Below are positions 21,629-32,703 of a stretch of 40,075 nucleotides of DNA, piece by piece. The notes beneath the pieces were generated by a model. That model did no database searches and was not told the DNA's origin. It was given only the letters and a program-made list of their open reading frames with translations. The translations under genes and the position numbers were made by a program. Position 1 is the stretch's first letter, and each line of letters opens with the position of its first letter. This DNA is from Fidelibacterota bacterium. GTDB taxonomy: Bacteria; Fidelibacterota; Marinisomatia; Marinisomatales; Marinisomataceae. Location: positions 1 through 40,075 of the forward strand of contig JAAZXT010000031.1 of assembly GCA_014240005.1 (NCBI GenBank), read 5' to 3'.

Positions 21629-22245
21629 AAATTAAATCAATAAATAGTGGCAAAGATTATAGCTTAAACGATTCAGTGTTTAAGGTTCCTATGAATGATC
21701 AGGTTGTTTACCAGTGTGTTATAGCAGAATTAACCAATGCTAGACAAGGAACCCGATCTACAAAGAATAGATCTTCAGTTTCTGGTGGTGGTAAAAAACC
21801 ATTTAAACAAAAAGGGACTGGTAATGCTAGACAAGGAACAATCAGATCTCCTTTAAATAGAGGTGGTGGTGTTATTTTCGGTCCTAGTCCACAATATTAT
21901 TTTAAAAAAGTGAATACTAAAACTAAACAACTAGCTTTTAAATGTGTTTTATCAGAAAAAGTTAAAAATGATGCTTTAAAAGTGATTGATTCAATAGATT
22001 TAAAAACAAATAAAACGAAAGATTTTGTTGCATTCTTAGAGTCTAACAGTTTGAGTAATAAAAAAATGACAATTGTAGTATCTGAAGTAAATCAAAATTT
22101 AGCCTTAGCATCAAGAAATATTGAACATGTAAATGTTGTGAAAGCATCATCATGTTCTGTTGCAGATTTAATGAATAATGACGCTTTATTGGTGGATGCA
22201 AATGCTTTGACTTTAATGTCAGAAAGATTTGGAGATAAGAAATAA
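21625..22245 (+). CDS. rplD: 50S ribosomal protein L4
   Basis: ARQGTRSTKNRSSVSGGGKKPFKQKGTGNARQGTIRSPLNRGGGVIFGPSP. Confidence 0.98.
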   Translation: MKIKSINSGKDYSLNDSVFKVPMNDQVVYQCVIAELTNARQGTRSTKNRSSVSGGGKKPFKQKGTGNARQGTIRSPLNRGGGVIFGPSPQYYFKKVNTKTKQLAFKCVLSEKVKNDALKVIDSIDLKTNKTKDFVAFLESNSLSNKKMTIVVSEVNQNLALASRNIEHVNVVKASSCSVADLMNNDALLVDANALTLMSERFGDKK

Positions 22246-22247
22246 TT

Positions 22248-22559
22248 ATGAATCATTTTTCACAGATTTTAATTCGTCCAGTAGTGACTGAAAAAATGAC
22301 ATCTCTTCAGGAGTCAGAAAATAAATATGCATTCGAAGTGCCTGTTGAGGTAAATAAAATTGAGATTAAAAAAGCTGTAGAAGAAAAATTTAAAGTTAAA
22401 GTCCTTAAAGTTGCTGTAAGCAATCGAAAAGGTAAAGCTAAGCAGATGACTGTAAAAAGCAATGGAAGAACAATTAGAACAAATGGATATACCAAACTAA
22501 AGAAGAGAGCTATTGTAACGCTTGTAGAAGGTTATAACATAGACTTGTTTAGTGTATAG
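22248..22559 (+). CDS. rplW: 50S ribosomal protein L23
   Basis: QILIRPVVTEKMTSLQESENKYAFEVPVEVNKIEIKKAVEEKFKVKV. Confidence 0.97.
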   Translation: MNHFSQILIRPVVTEKMTSLQESENKYAFEVPVEVNKIEIKKAVEEKFKVKVLKVAVSNRKGKAKQMTVKSNGRTIRTNGYTKLKKRAIVTLVEGYNIDLFSV

Positions 22560-22568
22560 ATACAAATT

Positions 22569-23396
22569 ATGGCAATAAGACAATTAAAACCAGTTACTCC
22601 GGCATCAAGATTTACTTCTAAGCCAGATTTTTCTGAGATTACTGCTAGTAAACCTGAAAAATCATTGGTGAGAAAGTTAAATAAGACAGGCGGTAGAAAT
22701 AATAGAGGTCGTATTACTTCTCGTAGAAGAGGTGGTGGACATAAGCGTAGCTACAGATTAATAGATTTTAAAAGAAATAAATTGAATATCGAAGGTAAGG
22801 TAGCAACTATTGAGTATGATCCAAATAGAAGCGCATTCATTGCTTTAATTCACTATTCAGATGGAGAAAAAAGATATATTATACAGCCAGATGGATTAAA
22901 AGTTGGGGATATTATTATTTCTTCAGAAAAAGCAGCATTAAAAAATGGTAATGCTATGCAATTAAAAAATATACCATCAGGTCAATTTGTACATAATATT
23001 GAATTAATTCCTGGTAAGGGAGCACAAATGGCTAGGAGTGCAGGAGCATATGTGCAGGTAATGGCTCATGATAATAATTATGTAACATTAAAAATGCCAT
23101 CTGGAGAAGTGAGAATGGTTCCAGATAAATGTTTAGCTACAATTGGTGTAGTTGGTAATAAACAGCATGAATTGGTACGTTCAGGTAAAGCAGGTCGATC
23201 AAGATGGCTTGGAAAACGTCCTAAAGTTAGAGGAGTAGCGATGAACCCTGTTGATCACCCTCATGGTGGTGGAGAAGGTAAGAGTTCAGGTGGAAGACAT
23301 CCAGTGTCTCCTTGGGGTCAACCTACGAAAGGTTTCAAGACTAGGAAGAAAAAGAAAAAGTCAAATGCTCTAATAGTAAAAAGGAGAAATGATTAA
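22569..23396 (+). CDS. rplB: 50S ribosomal protein L2
   Basis: [65 protein letters not shown]. Confidence 0.99.
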   Translation: MAIRQLKPVTPASRFTSKPDFSEITASKPEKSLVRKLNKTGGRNNRGRITSRRRGGGHKRSYRLIDFKRNKLNIEGKVATIEYDPNRSAFIALIHYSDGEKRYIIQPDGLKVGDIIISSEKAALKNGNAMQLKNIPSGQFVHNIELIPGKGAQMARSAGAYVQVMAHDNNYVTLKMPSGEVRMVPDKCLATIGVVGNKQHELVRSGKAGRSRWLGKRPKVRGVAMNPVDHPHGGGEGKSSGGRHPVSPWGQPTKGFKTRKKKKKSNALIVKRRND

Positions 23397-23668
23397 TGTC
23401 TAGATCTATTAGAAAAGGACCTCATATCGATGTCAAATTATTGAAAAAAGTTGATAAAATGAATGAGTCAACAAAGAAAGGTGTTATAAAGACATGGGCA
23501 AGACATTCTGTGATTGTTCCAGATTTTGTAGGACATACTTTTGCTGTACACAATGGAAATAAATTTATACCTGTTTTTATCACAGAGAATATGGTTGGTC
23601 ATAAATTAGGAGAATTTTCTCCTACAAGAACATTTAGAATGCATTCAGGAGATAGAAAGAAAAAATAA
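23396..23668 (+). CDS. rpsS: 30S ribosomal protein S19
   Basis: [63 protein letters not shown]. Confidence 0.98.
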   Translation: MSRSIRKGPHIDVKLLKKVDKMNESTKKGVIKTWARHSVIVPDFVGHTFAVHNGNKFIPVFITENMVGHKLGEFSPTRTFRMHSGDRKKK

Positions 23669-23670
23669 TT

Positions 23671-24003
23671 ATGGATATCACTTCAAGATCTAACAATGTA
23701 AAACATTCACCAAAGAAGCTAAGAAAAGTAGCTAACTGTGTTCGTGGTTTAAATGTAAATAAAGCATTATCATCTTTAAGACATATGGATGAGAAAGGTG
23801 CTCAGATTGTTGAAAAAACACTATCTTCTGCTATTGCTAATGCCGGAAATACAGAGAATTTTGACAAAGATATGAATGAGGTTAAAGTAAAAACTATTAC
23901 CGTAGATGAAGGTCCTGCACAAAAAAGATTTAGAGCAAGAGCTCAAGGAAGAGCAAATAGAATTAAAAAGAGAACAAGTCATTTAAAAATAGTTATAGGA
24001 TAA
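23671..24003 (+). CDS. rplV: 50S ribosomal protein L22
   Basis: SPKKLRKVANCVRGLNVNKALSSL, VDEGPAQKRFRARAQGRANRIKKRTSHLKIVIG. Confidence 0.97.
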   Translation: MDITSRSNNVKHSPKKLRKVANCVRGLNVNKALSSLRHMDEKGAQIVEKTLSSAIANAGNTENFDKDMNEVKVKTITVDEGPAQKRFRARAQGRANRIKKRTSHLKIVIG

Positions 24004-24006
24004 TTA

Positions 24007-24645
24007 ATGGGACAAAAGACACATCCAAAAGGTTTAAGATTAGAGCTAAATAAGAACTGGAGTTCAAATTGGTTTCCAAAGAAAAATGCTTATGCGGCTG
24101 ATCTTGCACAAGATATTAAATTAAGAAAATATCTAAAGAAAAGATTGCATGATGCTTCAGTTGCATCTATTAATATTGAGAGAACTTCGCAAGCAATTAC
24201 TGTTACTATTCATACAGCTAGACCTGGTATTGTTATTGGTAGGGGCGGAGAAGAAGTTACTAGACTGAAAAAAGAAGTTTCAAAACTATGTAACACTAAT
24301 GATATTCATTTAAATATAAATGAGGTAAAAAGACCTGAATTAAATGCTGAATTAGTAGGTCAAAATATTGCTACTCAATTAGTGAAGAAAATGGCTTACA
24401 GAAGAGTGCTTAACAAAACTATGCAGTCTACCATGAGAATGGGAGCAGAAGGTATTAGAATTAATGTTGCTGGAAGATTGGGTGGAGTAGAGATTGCTAG
24501 ATCTGAAAGATTTATGAATGGAAGAGTTCCATTACATACTCTTAGAGCAGATATTGACTATGCATTAGTAGAGGCTCATACAACATATGGCATCATAGGA
24601 ATTAAGGTATGGATCTGTAATGGATTTACAAAGGCTAAGAAATAA
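24007..24645 (+). CDS. rpsC: 30S ribosomal protein S3
   Basis: [63 protein letters not shown]. Confidence 0.98.
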   Translation: MGQKTHPKGLRLELNKNWSSNWFPKKNAYAADLAQDIKLRKYLKKRLHDASVASINIERTSQAITVTIHTARPGIVIGRGGEEVTRLKKEVSKLCNTNDIHLNINEVKRPELNAELVGQNIATQLVKKMAYRRVLNKTMQSTMRMGAEGIRINVAGRLGGVEIARSERFMNGRVPLHTLRADIDYALVEAHTTYGIIGIKVWICNGFTKAKK

Positions 24646-25067
24646 TGTTAGAACCTAAAAAAATTAAATATAGAAAAGTTCATAGAGGAAACCGAAAAGG
24701 TATGGCTAAGGGTGGTACCGAAGTCAATTTTGGTAGTTATGGATTAAAAGCAATGGAATCAGGGTGGGTTACAGCTAGACAAATTGAAGCTACTAGAATT
24801 TCAATATCTAGACGAGTAAGAAAATTAGGTAGAATGTGGATTAGAATTTTTCCAGATAAGCCAATTACAAAAAAACCATTAGAAACAAGAATGGGTAAAG
24901 GAAAAGGATCTCCAGAATATTGGGTAGCAAATGTGAGACCTGGTAGAATTTTATTTGAAGTAGAGGGTATTTCTAGAGAAGTAGCTCAAGAAGCATTTAG
25001 AATTGCTGGTAATAAATTAGCAATTAAAACAAAATTAGTTGCAAAAAGAGGGTTAGATGAAGGTTAA
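24645..25067 (+). CDS. rplP: 50S ribosomal protein L16
   Basis: [56 protein letters not shown]. Confidence 0.99.
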   Translation: MLEPKKIKYRKVHRGNRKGMAKGGTEVNFGSYGLKAMESGWVTARQIEATRISISRRVRKLGRMWIRIFPDKPITKKPLETRMGKGKGSPEYWVANVRPGRILFEVEGISREVAQEAFRIAGNKLAIKTKLVAKRGLDEG

Positions 25068-25266
25068 TGATCTAAGAAAGTTATCTGATAGAGATTTATT
25101 ATCACGCTTAGTTGATAACAAAGAAAGCTTGCAGAAATATCGCTTTCAGAAGTCAATTCAACAATTAGAAGACTATAAAGTGTTATCTGACCTAAGGAAA
25201 GAAAATGCTAGAATTAATACGATATTAAGAGAAAAAACCTTAGATAAGGGAAATATTGATGGATAG
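25057..25266 (+). CDS. rpmC: 50S ribosomal protein L29
   Basis: Small basic protein [39 protein letters not shown] between rplP and rpsQ. Confidence 0.95.
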   Translation: MKVNDLRKLSDRDLLSRLVDNKESLQKYRFQKSIQQLEDYKVLSDLRKENARINTILREKTLDKGNIDG

Positions 25267-25513
25267 AAATACTCAAAAACTAGTAGGTACTGTTGTTTCT
25301 GACGCTATGGATAAAACTGTGGTAGTTAGCGTAGAGAGACTTGTGAAACATAAGCTCTATAAAAAGTATATGAAAAGATCAAAGAAATATTATGCACATG
25401 ATGAAAATAATACTTTCAAAAAAGGTGATATGGTAGAACTTGTGGCAACTAAGCCTTTGAGCAAATTAAAGAGATGGCGTACATCTAAATTAATTAAGAA
25501 CGGAAATAAATAG
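25259..25513 (+). CDS. rpsQ: 30S ribosomal protein S17
   Basis: [48 protein letters not shown] at 25259 preferred over TTG at 25256. Confidence 0.97.
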   Translation: MDRNTQKLVGTVVSDAMDKTVVVSVERLVKHKLYKKYMKRSKKYYAHDENNTFKKGDMVELVATKPLSKLKRWRTSKLIKNGNK

Positions 25514-25881
25514 TGGTACAAGCAGAAACAAGATTAAAAGTAGCTGACAATTCTGGAGCAAAAACAGTACAATGTTTTAAAGTTTTAGGTGGATCAAAGA
25601 AGAGATATGCTAGTATTGGTGATCTTATTGTTGTGGCTGTTAAATCTTCTACTCCTGGCGGTATGGTTAAAAAAGGAGAGGTTGCTCGAGCTGTAGTAGT
25701 TAGAGTGAAGAAAGAAGTAAGAAGAAGAGATGGATCTTATATTAGATTTGATGATAATGCTGCAGTTATTTTGGACGCTCAAAATGAACCAAAAGGAACT
25801 AGAATATTTGGTCCAGTAGCAAGAGAGTTAAGAGAGGGTGGTTATATGAAAATTATTTCAATGGCACCGGAGGTTTTATAA
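25513..25881 (+). CDS. rplN: 50S ribosomal protein L14 (GTG start overlapping the rpsQ stop)
   Basis: [44 protein letters not shown]. Confidence 0.98.
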   Translation: MVQAETRLKVADNSGAKTVQCFKVLGGSKKRYASIGDLIVVAVKSSTPGGMVKKGEVARAVVVRVKKEVRRRDGSYIRFDDNAAVILDAQNEPKGTRIFGPVARELREGGYMKIISMAPEVL

Positions 25882-26186
25882 TGAAAATTAAAAAAAATAT
25901 GATGGTAAAAGTAGTAGCTGGAAATTTTAAGGGCCTTTCAGGTAAAGTTCTTAAGGTGATACCAGAGACTCAAAGAGCTATTGTTGAAGGTGTTGCTTTA
26001 ACAAAAAGAACTCTAAAACCTTCTCAAGAAAATCCGAAAGGTGGATTCACAGAGAGAGAAAGATCTTTGCATGTTTCAAATTTAATGGCTTTAGAAAGCG
26101 ATAAGGCTTCTAGGATCGGATTCAAAGTACTGGAAGATAAATCAAAAGTAAGAGTCTCAAAAAGATCTGGTAAGGAATTAGGCTAA
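25881..26186 (+). CDS. rplX: 50S ribosomal protein L24
   Basis: KIKKNMMVKVVAGNFKGLSGKVLKVIPETQRAIVEGV (KOW). Confidence 0.97.
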   Translation: MKIKKNMMVKVVAGNFKGLSGKVLKVIPETQRAIVEGVALTKRTLKPSQENPKGGFTERERSLHVSNLMALESDKASRIGFKVLEDKSKVRVSKRSGKELG

Positions 26187-26191
26187 GATTG

Positions 26192-26782
26192 ATGGTAACA
26201 CCAAATTATAAGAAGAAATATTTAGATAAAGTTAGACCTCATTTAATGAAGACTTTCAATTTCACTACTGTTATGCAAGTACCTAAGATTAAAAAAATTA
26301 CATTAAATATTGGTTTAGGTAACGCAAAAGAAAATAAAAAAGCTTTACAGGCGGCTCTTGATGAATTGATGTTAATTACCGGTCAAAAGCCAGTGATTAC
26401 CAAAGCAAAGAAAGATGTTTCTAATTTTAAGATTAGAAAAGGATTTCCCGTTGGATGTAAAGTGACTTTGCGTAAAGATTATATGTATGAATTTTTAGAA
26501 AGATTATGTGCGGTAGCTCTCCCAAGAACAAGAGATTTTAGAGGATTATCTGATAAATCATTTGACGGACAAGGTAACTACAGTTTTGGAATCAAAGAGC
26601 AAATTGTATTTGCAGAAATTGACTACGATAAAGTTGATTCTATTACGGGGATGGATGTTATTATTACGACATCAGCTGATAGCGATGAAATATCTTATGA
26701 ATTATTAAGATCTATGGGATTGCCAATCAGAGAAAAGAAAGCTTTAACAGATAATAACTTAGACAAGGAAGAAAATGGCTAA
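26192..26782 (+). CDS. rplE: 50S ribosomal protein L5
   Basis: NVMQ-like region [53 protein letters not shown] at 26189 is an alternative start. Confidence 0.97.
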   Translation: MVTPNYKKKYLDKVRPHLMKTFNFTTVMQVPKIKKITLNIGLGNAKENKKALQAALDELMLITGQKPVITKAKKDVSNFKIRKGFPVGCKVTLRKDYMYEFLERLCAVALPRTRDFRGLSDKSFDGQGNYSFGIKEQIVFAEIDYDKVDSITGMDVIITTSADSDEISYELLRSMGLPIREKKALTDNNLDKEENG

Positions 26783-27080
26783 AAAATCTAAAGTTGTAAG
26801 AGAAAATCACTTAATAAAAAAAGTGGAAAAATATTATACTCTAAGAAAAGAATTAAGAGGATTGATTAAAAATCCTAACACTCCAGAAGATGAAAAAATG
26901 AAAGCTATAGAGAAGCTTCAGAAGCTTCCTAGAAGTTCAAGTAGTATTCGTTTAACAAACAGGTGTGCTGTGTCTGGAAGACCAAAAGGGTATATGAGAA
27001 AATTTGGTTTATCAAGAATAACTTTTAGAGAATTAGCATTAAAAGGTGAATTACCTGGTGTAACTAAGGCCAGTTGGTAA
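26775..27080 (+). CDS. rpsN: 30S ribosomal protein S14 (long, Cys-minus type)
   Basis: [51 protein letters not shown]. Confidence 0.98.
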   Translation: MAKKSKVVRENHLIKKVEKYYTLRKELRGLIKNPNTPEDEKMKAIEKLQKLPRSSSSIRLTNRCAVSGRPKGYMRKFGLSRITFRELALKGELPGVTKASW

Positions 27081-27092
27081 GGAGAATATTTT

Positions 27093-27491
27093 ATGTCAAT
27101 GACAGATCCAATAGCAGATTTTTGTACAAGAATAAGAAATGGTTATTCATCTAAAAAAAGATGGATAGATATACCTTCTTCATTATTGAAAAAAAGAATC
27201 TCCGTTGTATTAAAAGAAGAGGGATATATTGATAATGTTGTTTTTGTAAACAAAGAAGATAATAAAGAGGATATTAGAATTTTCTTAAGATATCACAATG
27301 AATCACCAGCAATTACAACAATTGAAAAAATTAGTAAACCTGGAAAAAGAGTTTATGTAGCTTCAGATGAAATTCCTAGAGTCTTGAATGGTTTAGGGAT
27401 TAGTGTTATATCATCTTCAAAAGGTGTAATAAGTAATAAAGTAGCAAGAAAATTAAAAGTTGGGGGAGAGTTGCTCTGCAACGTTTGGTAA
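27093..27491 (+). CDS. rpsH: 30S ribosomal protein S8
   Basis: MSMTDPIADFCTRIRNGYSSKK, SKPGKRVYVASDEIPRVLNGLGISVISSSKGVISNKVARKLKVGGELLCNVW. Confidence 0.98.
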   Translation: MSMTDPIADFCTRIRNGYSSKKRWIDIPSSLLKKRISVVLKEEGYIDNVVFVNKEDNKEDIRIFLRYHNESPAITTIEKISKPGKRVYVASDEIPRVLNGLGISVISSSKGVISNKVARKLKVGGELLCNVW

Positions 27492-27492
27492 T

Positions 27493-28035
27493 ATGTCAAG
27501 AATAGGAAATAGCGTAATTACAATACCGGAAGGTGTAAAAGTAGAGAATAATACTCAGCATTTATTGGTGGCAGGCCCTAAGGGTAAGTTGTCGGTTGAT
27601 ATTTGCGAAGAAGTAACAATAAAAATCGAAGATAATAGTTTATCTGTTTCAAGAAACGCAGAAGATAAAGTTTCAAGAGCTATGCATGGTACTATTAGGC
27701 AGTTAGTTTTTAATGCTATTGAAGGAGTTACAAACGGCTTCTCTAAACATTTAGAGATTATAGGTATTGGTTATAATGCTAAATCTCAAAATAATAGAGT
27801 GATTTTACAATTAGGTTTTTCCCATGATATTATTTTTGATTTGCCTGAAGGTGTTGAAGCAGTTGCTCAAAAAGGTGAATTAGAAATTAAGGGTATAGAT
27901 AAACAAGCTGTAGGTCAAGTAGCAGCAAAAATAAGATCTTTAAGAAAGCCTGAACCTTATAAAGGAAAAGGAATTAGATATAAAGATGAATATGTTCGTT
28001 CGAAACAAGGTAAAACTGTTGGAGGGGGCGACTAG
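27493..28035 (+). CDS. rplF: 50S ribosomal protein L6
   Basis: MSRIGNSVITIPEGVKVE, KGKGIRYKDEYVRSKQGKTVGGGD; true ATG at 27493 rather than 27460. Confidence 0.98.
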   Translation: MSRIGNSVITIPEGVKVENNTQHLLVAGPKGKLSVDICEEVTIKIEDNSLSVSRNAEDKVSRAMHGTIRQLVFNAIEGVTNGFSKHLEIIGIGYNAKSQNNRVILQLGFSHDIIFDLPEGVEAVAQKGELEIKGIDKQAVGQVAAKIRSLRKPEPYKGKGIRYKDEYVRSKQGKTVGGGD

Positions 28036-28395
28036 ATGAGAGGTTTAAAATTAAAAAAAGAGCAATATTTAAGAAGAAGAAAAAGATCGAAAAAATCTTT
28101 TCCAGTTGAAGGTGAATACAGATTATGTGTTTATAAGAGTGCTAGGCATATAGAGGCACAGATTATTGATGATTTTAATCAAACTACTTTAGTAGCTGCT
28201 TCTTCAAAAGAAAAGGCTTATACAAAAGAAAAAGTTAATAAAAGCGAATTAGCTTCTCTCGTTGGAAAATCATTATCTGAGAGAGCGAAAGCAAAAAAAG
28301 TTAAAAAAGTATACTTTGATAGAAATGGCTTCAGATACCATGGAAGAGTAAAATCTTTTGCAGAAGCTTCTAGAAAAGGTGGACTAAAATTTTAA
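28036..28395 (+). CDS. rplR: 50S ribosomal protein L18
   Basis: RLCVYKSARHIEAQIIDDFNQTTLVAASS, FDRNGFRYHGRVKSFAEASRKGGLKF. Confidence 0.97.
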   Translation: MRGLKLKKEQYLRRRKRSKKSFPVEGEYRLCVYKSARHIEAQIIDDFNQTTLVAASSKEKAYTKEKVNKSELASLVGKSLSERAKAKKVKKVYFDRNGFRYHGRVKSFAEASRKGGLKF

Positions 28396-28408
28396 TATTG
28401 GAGAATAA

Positions 28409-28915
28409 ATGAGTATGATTAATTATTCAGAACTTGATTTAAAAGAAGAATCCGTTATAAGAATTAACAGAGTTGCGAAAGTTAATTCTCGTGGAAAGAG
28501 ATTCAGTTTTTCGACTATAGTTGTTATTGGTGATGGTAAAGCACATGTTGGTATTGGTTCAGGAAAAGCCAATGAAGTAATTGTGTCTATTAATAAAGCT
28601 AAAGATGATGCAAAACAAAATTTAGTCAAGGTCCCTGTTTATAATTATACTATTCCTCATGAAATTATAGGCAAACATGGCGCAAGTAGAGTGTTATTAA
28701 AACCAGCTCCGTTTGGAACAGGTATTATAGCTGGTTCTGCAGTAAGATTGATTATGGAGCAAGTTGGTATTAATAATATTTACTCAAAAGTATTAGGGTC
28801 AAACAATCCTATGAATGTTGCTAAGGCTGTGATGAATGCTTTAACAAGTTTGCAGGATATTAGAGTTGTTGCTAAGAAAAGAGGAAAAACACCAAAAACA
28901 TTATTTGAGATTTAA
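28409..28915 (+). CDS. rpsE: 30S ribosomal protein S5
   Basis: RINRVAKVNSRGKRFSFSTIVVIGDGKAHVGIGSGKANEV, NNIYSKVLGSNNPMNVAKAVMNAL. Confidence 0.98.
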   Translation: MSMINYSELDLKEESVIRINRVAKVNSRGKRFSFSTIVVIGDGKAHVGIGSGKANEVIVSINKAKDDAKQNLVKVPVYNYTIPHEIIGKHGASRVLLKPAPFGTGIIAGSAVRLIMEQVGINNIYSKVLGSNNPMNVAKAVMNALTSLQDIRVVAKKRGKTPKTLFEI

Positions 28916-28919
28916 AAAG

Positions 28920-29108
28920 ATGGCTAAAAAACAAATTAAAATTACACAAATAAAAAGTAGAATTGGCTATTCAAAAAAAGCAAAAGCTACTCTTGATGCG
29001 TTAGGTCTTAGAAAAATGAATAAATCAGTTGTTTTAGATCTAAATGACGCAATAAATGGAATGATAAAAAAAATAGATTATTTAGTCAAGGTTGAGGAAG
29101 TAAAATGA
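28920..29108 (+). CDS. rpmD: 50S ribosomal protein L30
   Basis: MAKKQIKITQIKSRIGYSKKAKATLDALGLRKMNKSVVLDLNDAINGMIKKIDYLVKVEEVK; true ATG at 28920. Confidence 0.96.
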   Translation: MAKKQIKITQIKSRIGYSKKAKATLDALGLRKMNKSVVLDLNDAINGMIKKIDYLVKVEEVK

Positions 29109-29536
29109 AATTAGTAAAACCTATTAAAGCTACAAAATCCTCTAAAAGAGTTGGTAGAGGACCTGGTTCTGGCTTAGGCGGAACTGCCGGAAGAGGTCAT
29201 AAGGGAGCAGGCCAAAGAAGTGGTTTTAAACACAGATATTGGTTTGAAGGAGGTCAAGTACCTCTTCATAGAAGAGTTCCAACTAGAGGATTTAATAATT
29301 TTAATTTTGCAAAATCATATGAAATTGTAAATCTTTCTCAAATTGCTAAGATTAAATCAAAGAATATTGATTCTGAGGTTCTGCTAGCAAAAGGATTAAT
29401 CTCTTCAAGTTTTGTTGCTGTAAAGATTCTTGGAAATGGCGATATTGATAAAGCTTATAATGTTACTGCATCAGCATTTAGTGCATCCGCAGCTAAGAAA
29501 ATTGAAGCAGCAGGTGGAAAGGTTACTGTTCAATGA
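29105..29536 (+). CDS. rplO: 50S ribosomal protein L15
   Basis: KRVGRGPGSGLGGTAGRGHKGAGQRSG, FEGGQVPLHRRVPTRGFNN. Confidence 0.98.
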   Translation: MKLVKPIKATKSSKRVGRGPGSGLGGTAGRGHKGAGQRSGFKHRYWFEGGQVPLHRRVPTRGFNNFNFAKSYEIVNLSQIAKIKSKNIDSEVLLAKGLISSSFVAVKILGNGDIDKAYNVTASAFSASAAKKIEAAGGKVTVQ

Positions 29537-30834
29537 TTGAAAAACTAAGAAATATTTTTGTTATTCCTGAATTGAGAAGTAAAATATTATTTACTCTAGG
29601 AGTTTTGATGATTGTTAGGCTTGGAGCTCAAGTGCCTATTCCCGGTATTGACCCTGAAGCTCTTCGTCAAACTATGGAATCTTTAAATGATACTTTTTTT
29701 GGCTTATTTAATATGTTTACAGGCGGAGCATTTGGTCAAGCTGCTGTATTTGGATTAGGAATTATGCCATATATTTCAGTCTCAATTGTTGTACAAATAC
29801 TTCAAACGACTCTCCCATATTTTCAACGCTTAGCACAAGAAGGAGAAAGTGGAAGAGCTAAAATCAATCAAATTATTAGGTATGGTACAGTAATTTTAGC
29901 ACTTGTTCAGTCTATTGGTATTGCTTTTTTATTAGAGAGTTATGGTATTGTATTAAATCCAGGATTTGTTTTTAGATTTACTGCAGTAATCTCTATTACA
30001 ACAGGTACAATGCTACTATTATGGCTTGGTGAAAAGATTACAGAACATGGTATAGGTAACGGCATATCTCTTATCATTATGGTTGGAATTTTAGCAGCAT
30101 TTCCTAATGTTGTTTTATCTGAAATTTCATATTTTCAACAGGGTGTAAGAGGTATTCTTTCAGAACTTTCTCTTGCAATCCTATTCTTTTTCCTAGTTAT
30201 GTTAATTATACTTATACAACAGGGTTTGAGAAAAGTACCCGTTCAATATGCTAGAAGAATTATTGGAAGAAAAGTGTATGGCGGACAATCTACTTATCTC
30301 CCTTTAAAGATTAATACAGCAGGAGTTATACCTATTATATTTGCGCAATCTATATTATTAATTCCTGGTACTATCGCTACATTCGTAGGTCAAGATGCAA
30401 CTCAATCTAATTTTATGTCTTGGTTTGCAATGGATCATTGGTTTTCTAATGTATGTTTTGCATTGTTAATTGTATTCTTTACTTACTTTTATACTGCATT
30501 ACAATTTGATCCGAATCAAGTAGCTTCTACCTTGAAACAACAAGGAGGATTTATTCCCGGAGTAAAACCAGGAAAAAAGACAGCACAGTTTATTGAAAAT
30601 ATTCTTACAAAAGTAACACTTCCAGGCGCATGTTTTCTTGGATTCATTGCTTTAATGCCATATTTCTTGCAACAATTTGGTTTAGACTACAGTTACGCTT
30701 CATTTTTTGGAGGAACTAGTTTATTAATCATCGTTGGTGTTGGGTTAGATACCTTAAGTCAAATAGAAACACACTTACTATCTAGACATTATGATGGTTT
30801 TTTATCAAAAGGTAAAGTTAGAGGAAGAAGATAA
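29533..30834 (+). CDS. secY: Protein translocase subunit SecY
   Basis: Multispanning; RLGAQVPIPGIDPEAL, GLGIMPYISVSIVVQIL, GIGNGISLIIMVGI, KVPVQYARRI. Confidence 0.98.
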   Translation: MIEKLRNIFVIPELRSKILFTLGVLMIVRLGAQVPIPGIDPEALRQTMESLNDTFFGLFNMFTGGAFGQAAVFGLGIMPYISVSIVVQILQTTLPYFQRLAQEGESGRAKINQIIRYGTVILALVQSIGIAFLLESYGIVLNPGFVFRFTAVISITTGTMLLLWLGEKITEHGIGNGISLIIMVGILAAFPNVVLSEISYFQQGVRGILSELSLAILFFFLVMLIILIQQGLRKVPVQYARRIIGRKVYGGQSTYLPLKINTAGVIPIIFAQSILLIPGTIATFVGQDATQSNFMSWFAMDHWFSNVCFALLIVFFTYFYTALQFDPNQVASTLKQQGGFIPGVKPGKKTAQFIENILTKVTLPGACFLGFIALMPYFLQQFGLDYSYASFFGGTSLLIIVGVGLDTLSQIETHLLSRHYDGFLSKGKVRGRR

Positions 30835-31583
30835 TGGTTGATTTAAATAACACTAATCAAGTTTCCCATATGACTGAAAGTTGTCAGATTCTATCTGATA
30901 CACTTGATATGATTGAAGGCTATGTGAAGCCAGGTCAATCTGTAATGGAATTAGATAGGTTGGCAGAAGAATATATCTTATCTAGAGATGCTAAACCTGC
31001 ATTTAAAGGGTATAATAATTTTCCTTCAACATTAACTGTATCAATTGACGATGAAGTAGTCCATGGTATACCAAAAGATGTGGTTTTAGAGGAAGGTCAA
31101 ATTGTTGGTATAGACTGCGGAGTTCTAAAGAATGATTATTACAGTGATTCAGCAAGAACGTTAGCTGTTGGAAAAATTTCAGAAGAAAAACAATCATTAT
31201 TGGATATTACAAAAGAAGCATTAGAAATAGGGATTAGCAAAGCAGTGGTAGGAAATCGCGTTTTTGATATTAGCGATGCAATACAAAAGTATGTTGAATC
31301 AAAAGGTTATTCAATAGTAAGAGAATTAGTGGGTCATGGAATTGGTACTCAATTGCATCTTGAACCACAAGTTCCAAATTTTTCTACTCCTAGAAGTGCT
31401 GGTCATGACATTGAATTGAAAGAAGGTATGTGTTTAGCAATTGAACCAATGGTAAACTTAGGATCAAGATATATTAAAACTGACTCAGATGGATGGACAA
31501 TTAGGACGCAAGACGGACAACCAAGTGCACACTTTGAACATTCAATTCTTATTACTAAGTTGCAACCCAGAATTTTAACATAA
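30834..31583 (+). CDS. map: Methionine aminopeptidase, type I
   Basis: [77 protein letters not shown]. Confidence 0.97.
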   Translation: MVDLNNTNQVSHMTESCQILSDTLDMIEGYVKPGQSVMELDRLAEEYILSRDAKPAFKGYNNFPSTLTVSIDDEVVHGIPKDVVLEEGQIVGIDCGVLKNDYYSDSARTLAVGKISEEKQSLLDITKEALEIGISKAVVGNRVFDISDAIQKYVESKGYSIVRELVGHGIGTQLHLEPQVPNFSTPRSAGHDIELKEGMCLAIEPMVNLGSRYIKTDSDGWTIRTQDGQPSAHFEHSILITKLQPRILT

Positions 31584-31807
31584 TGACAAAACAAGAATCA
31601 ATAGAAGTAGAGGGAGTAATTAAAGAGGCTTTACCAGGCGCTAGGTTTAGAGTAGCTATTAACTTAGGCGGTAAAGAGCATGAAGTACTTGCTCATGTAA
31701 GCGGAAAAATGCGTATGCATTATATTAAAATGCTACCAGGAGATAAAGTTGATTTACAATTATCTCCATATGATTTAAGCAGAGGAAGAATTACTTTTAG
31801 GCAATAA
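31583..31807 (+). CDS. infA: Translation initiation factor IF-1
   Basis: [68 protein letters not shown]. Confidence 0.98.
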   Translation: MTKQESIEVEGVIKEALPGARFRVAINLGGKEHEVLAHVSGKMRMHYIKMLPGDKVDLQLSPYDLSRGRITFRQ

Positions 31808-31809
31808 TT

Positions 31810-31926
31810 ATGAAAGTTAGAGCATCAGTAAAGAAAAGAACACGTGACTGCGTTATTGTACGTAGAAAAGGACGTATTTACGTTATTAATAAGAAGAACC
31901 CTAGGTTTAAGCAGAGGCAAGGATAA
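31810..31926 (+). CDS. rpmJ: 50S ribosomal protein L36 (zinc-site-degenerate form); missing from the ORF track because it is short
   Basis: Translation [38 protein letters not shown] between infA and rpsM; stop overlaps the rpsM ATG by 1 nt. Confidence 0.97.
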   Translation: MKVRASVKKRTRDCVIVRRKGRIYVINKKNPRFKQRQG

Positions 31927-32309
31927 TGGCTAGAATAGCAGGTGTTGATATACCAAAAGATAAGAAAGTTGCATATTCATTGCGTTATGTCCATGGTATT
32001 GGGCTTAATACTGCAATGAAAGTATGTGAATTAGCAAAAGTCGATCCAAATGTAAGAGTTACGGATTTAAACTCTAAAGATGAAGATGCAATTAGAAAAG
32101 TTATTGTAGATTTAAAATTATTGATTGAAGGTGAACTAAGAAGTGAAAATTTAAGAAATATCAAAAGACTACAAGATATTGGTAGCTATAGAGGAGTAAG
32201 ACACAGAAAATCTCTTCCAGTAAGAGGTCAGAGAACAAAGACTAACTCTAGAACAAAGAGAAGTGGAAAAAAACAAACAATATCACTTGGTAAGAAAGCA
32301 GCAGTATAA
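31926..32309 (+). CDS. rpsM: 30S ribosomal protein S13
   Basis: [56 protein letters not shown]. Confidence 0.98.
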   Translation: MARIAGVDIPKDKKVAYSLRYVHGIGLNTAMKVCELAKVDPNVRVTDLNSKDEDAIRKVIVDLKLLIEGELRSENLRNIKRLQDIGSYRGVRHRKSLPVRGQRTKTNSRTKRSGKKQTISLGKKAAV

Positions 32310-32312
32310 TAT

Positions 32313-32699
32313 ATGGCAACACAAACTAGATTAAAAAAGAATAAGAAAAAGATAAATCCAAATGGCATCGTTCATATTAAGGCGACGTTCAATAATACGA
32401 ATATCACTGTAACCGATGAGAATGGGAATGTTATTGCATGGGCTACTGCAGGTAAAGCAGGATTTAAGGGTTCTAGAAAAAATACAGCATATGCAGCTAC
32501 TATAGCTTCAGAAAAAGTAGCTAGCGAGGTAGTAAGTATGGGTTTAGCTAGTGTAGCAGTAAGAGTTAAAGGTCCTGGCGCAGGTAGAGAATCGGCTATC
32601 AGAGCATTATCCAGCGCTGGCTTGCAAGTAAAGTCAATAGCAGATGTGACACCATTACCCCATAATGGATGTCGACCTAAAAAACAAAGAAGAGTTTAG
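32313..32699 (+). CDS. rpsK: 30S ribosomal protein S11
   Basis: [62 protein letters not shown]-like tail. Confidence 0.98.
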   Translation: MATQTRLKKNKKKINPNGIVHIKATFNNTNITVTDENGNVIAWATAGKAGFKGSRKNTAYAATIASEKVASEVVSMGLASVAVRVKGPGAGRESAIRALSSAGLQVKSIADVTPLPHNGCRPKKQRRV

Positions 32700-32703
32700 A
32701 AGT

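Noticed and set aside
31810-31926. rpmJ as a degraded pseudogene because it lacks three zinc ligands
   Set aside because: Length, frame and the [11 protein letters not shown] tail are intact and fit known Cys-poor L36 variants.
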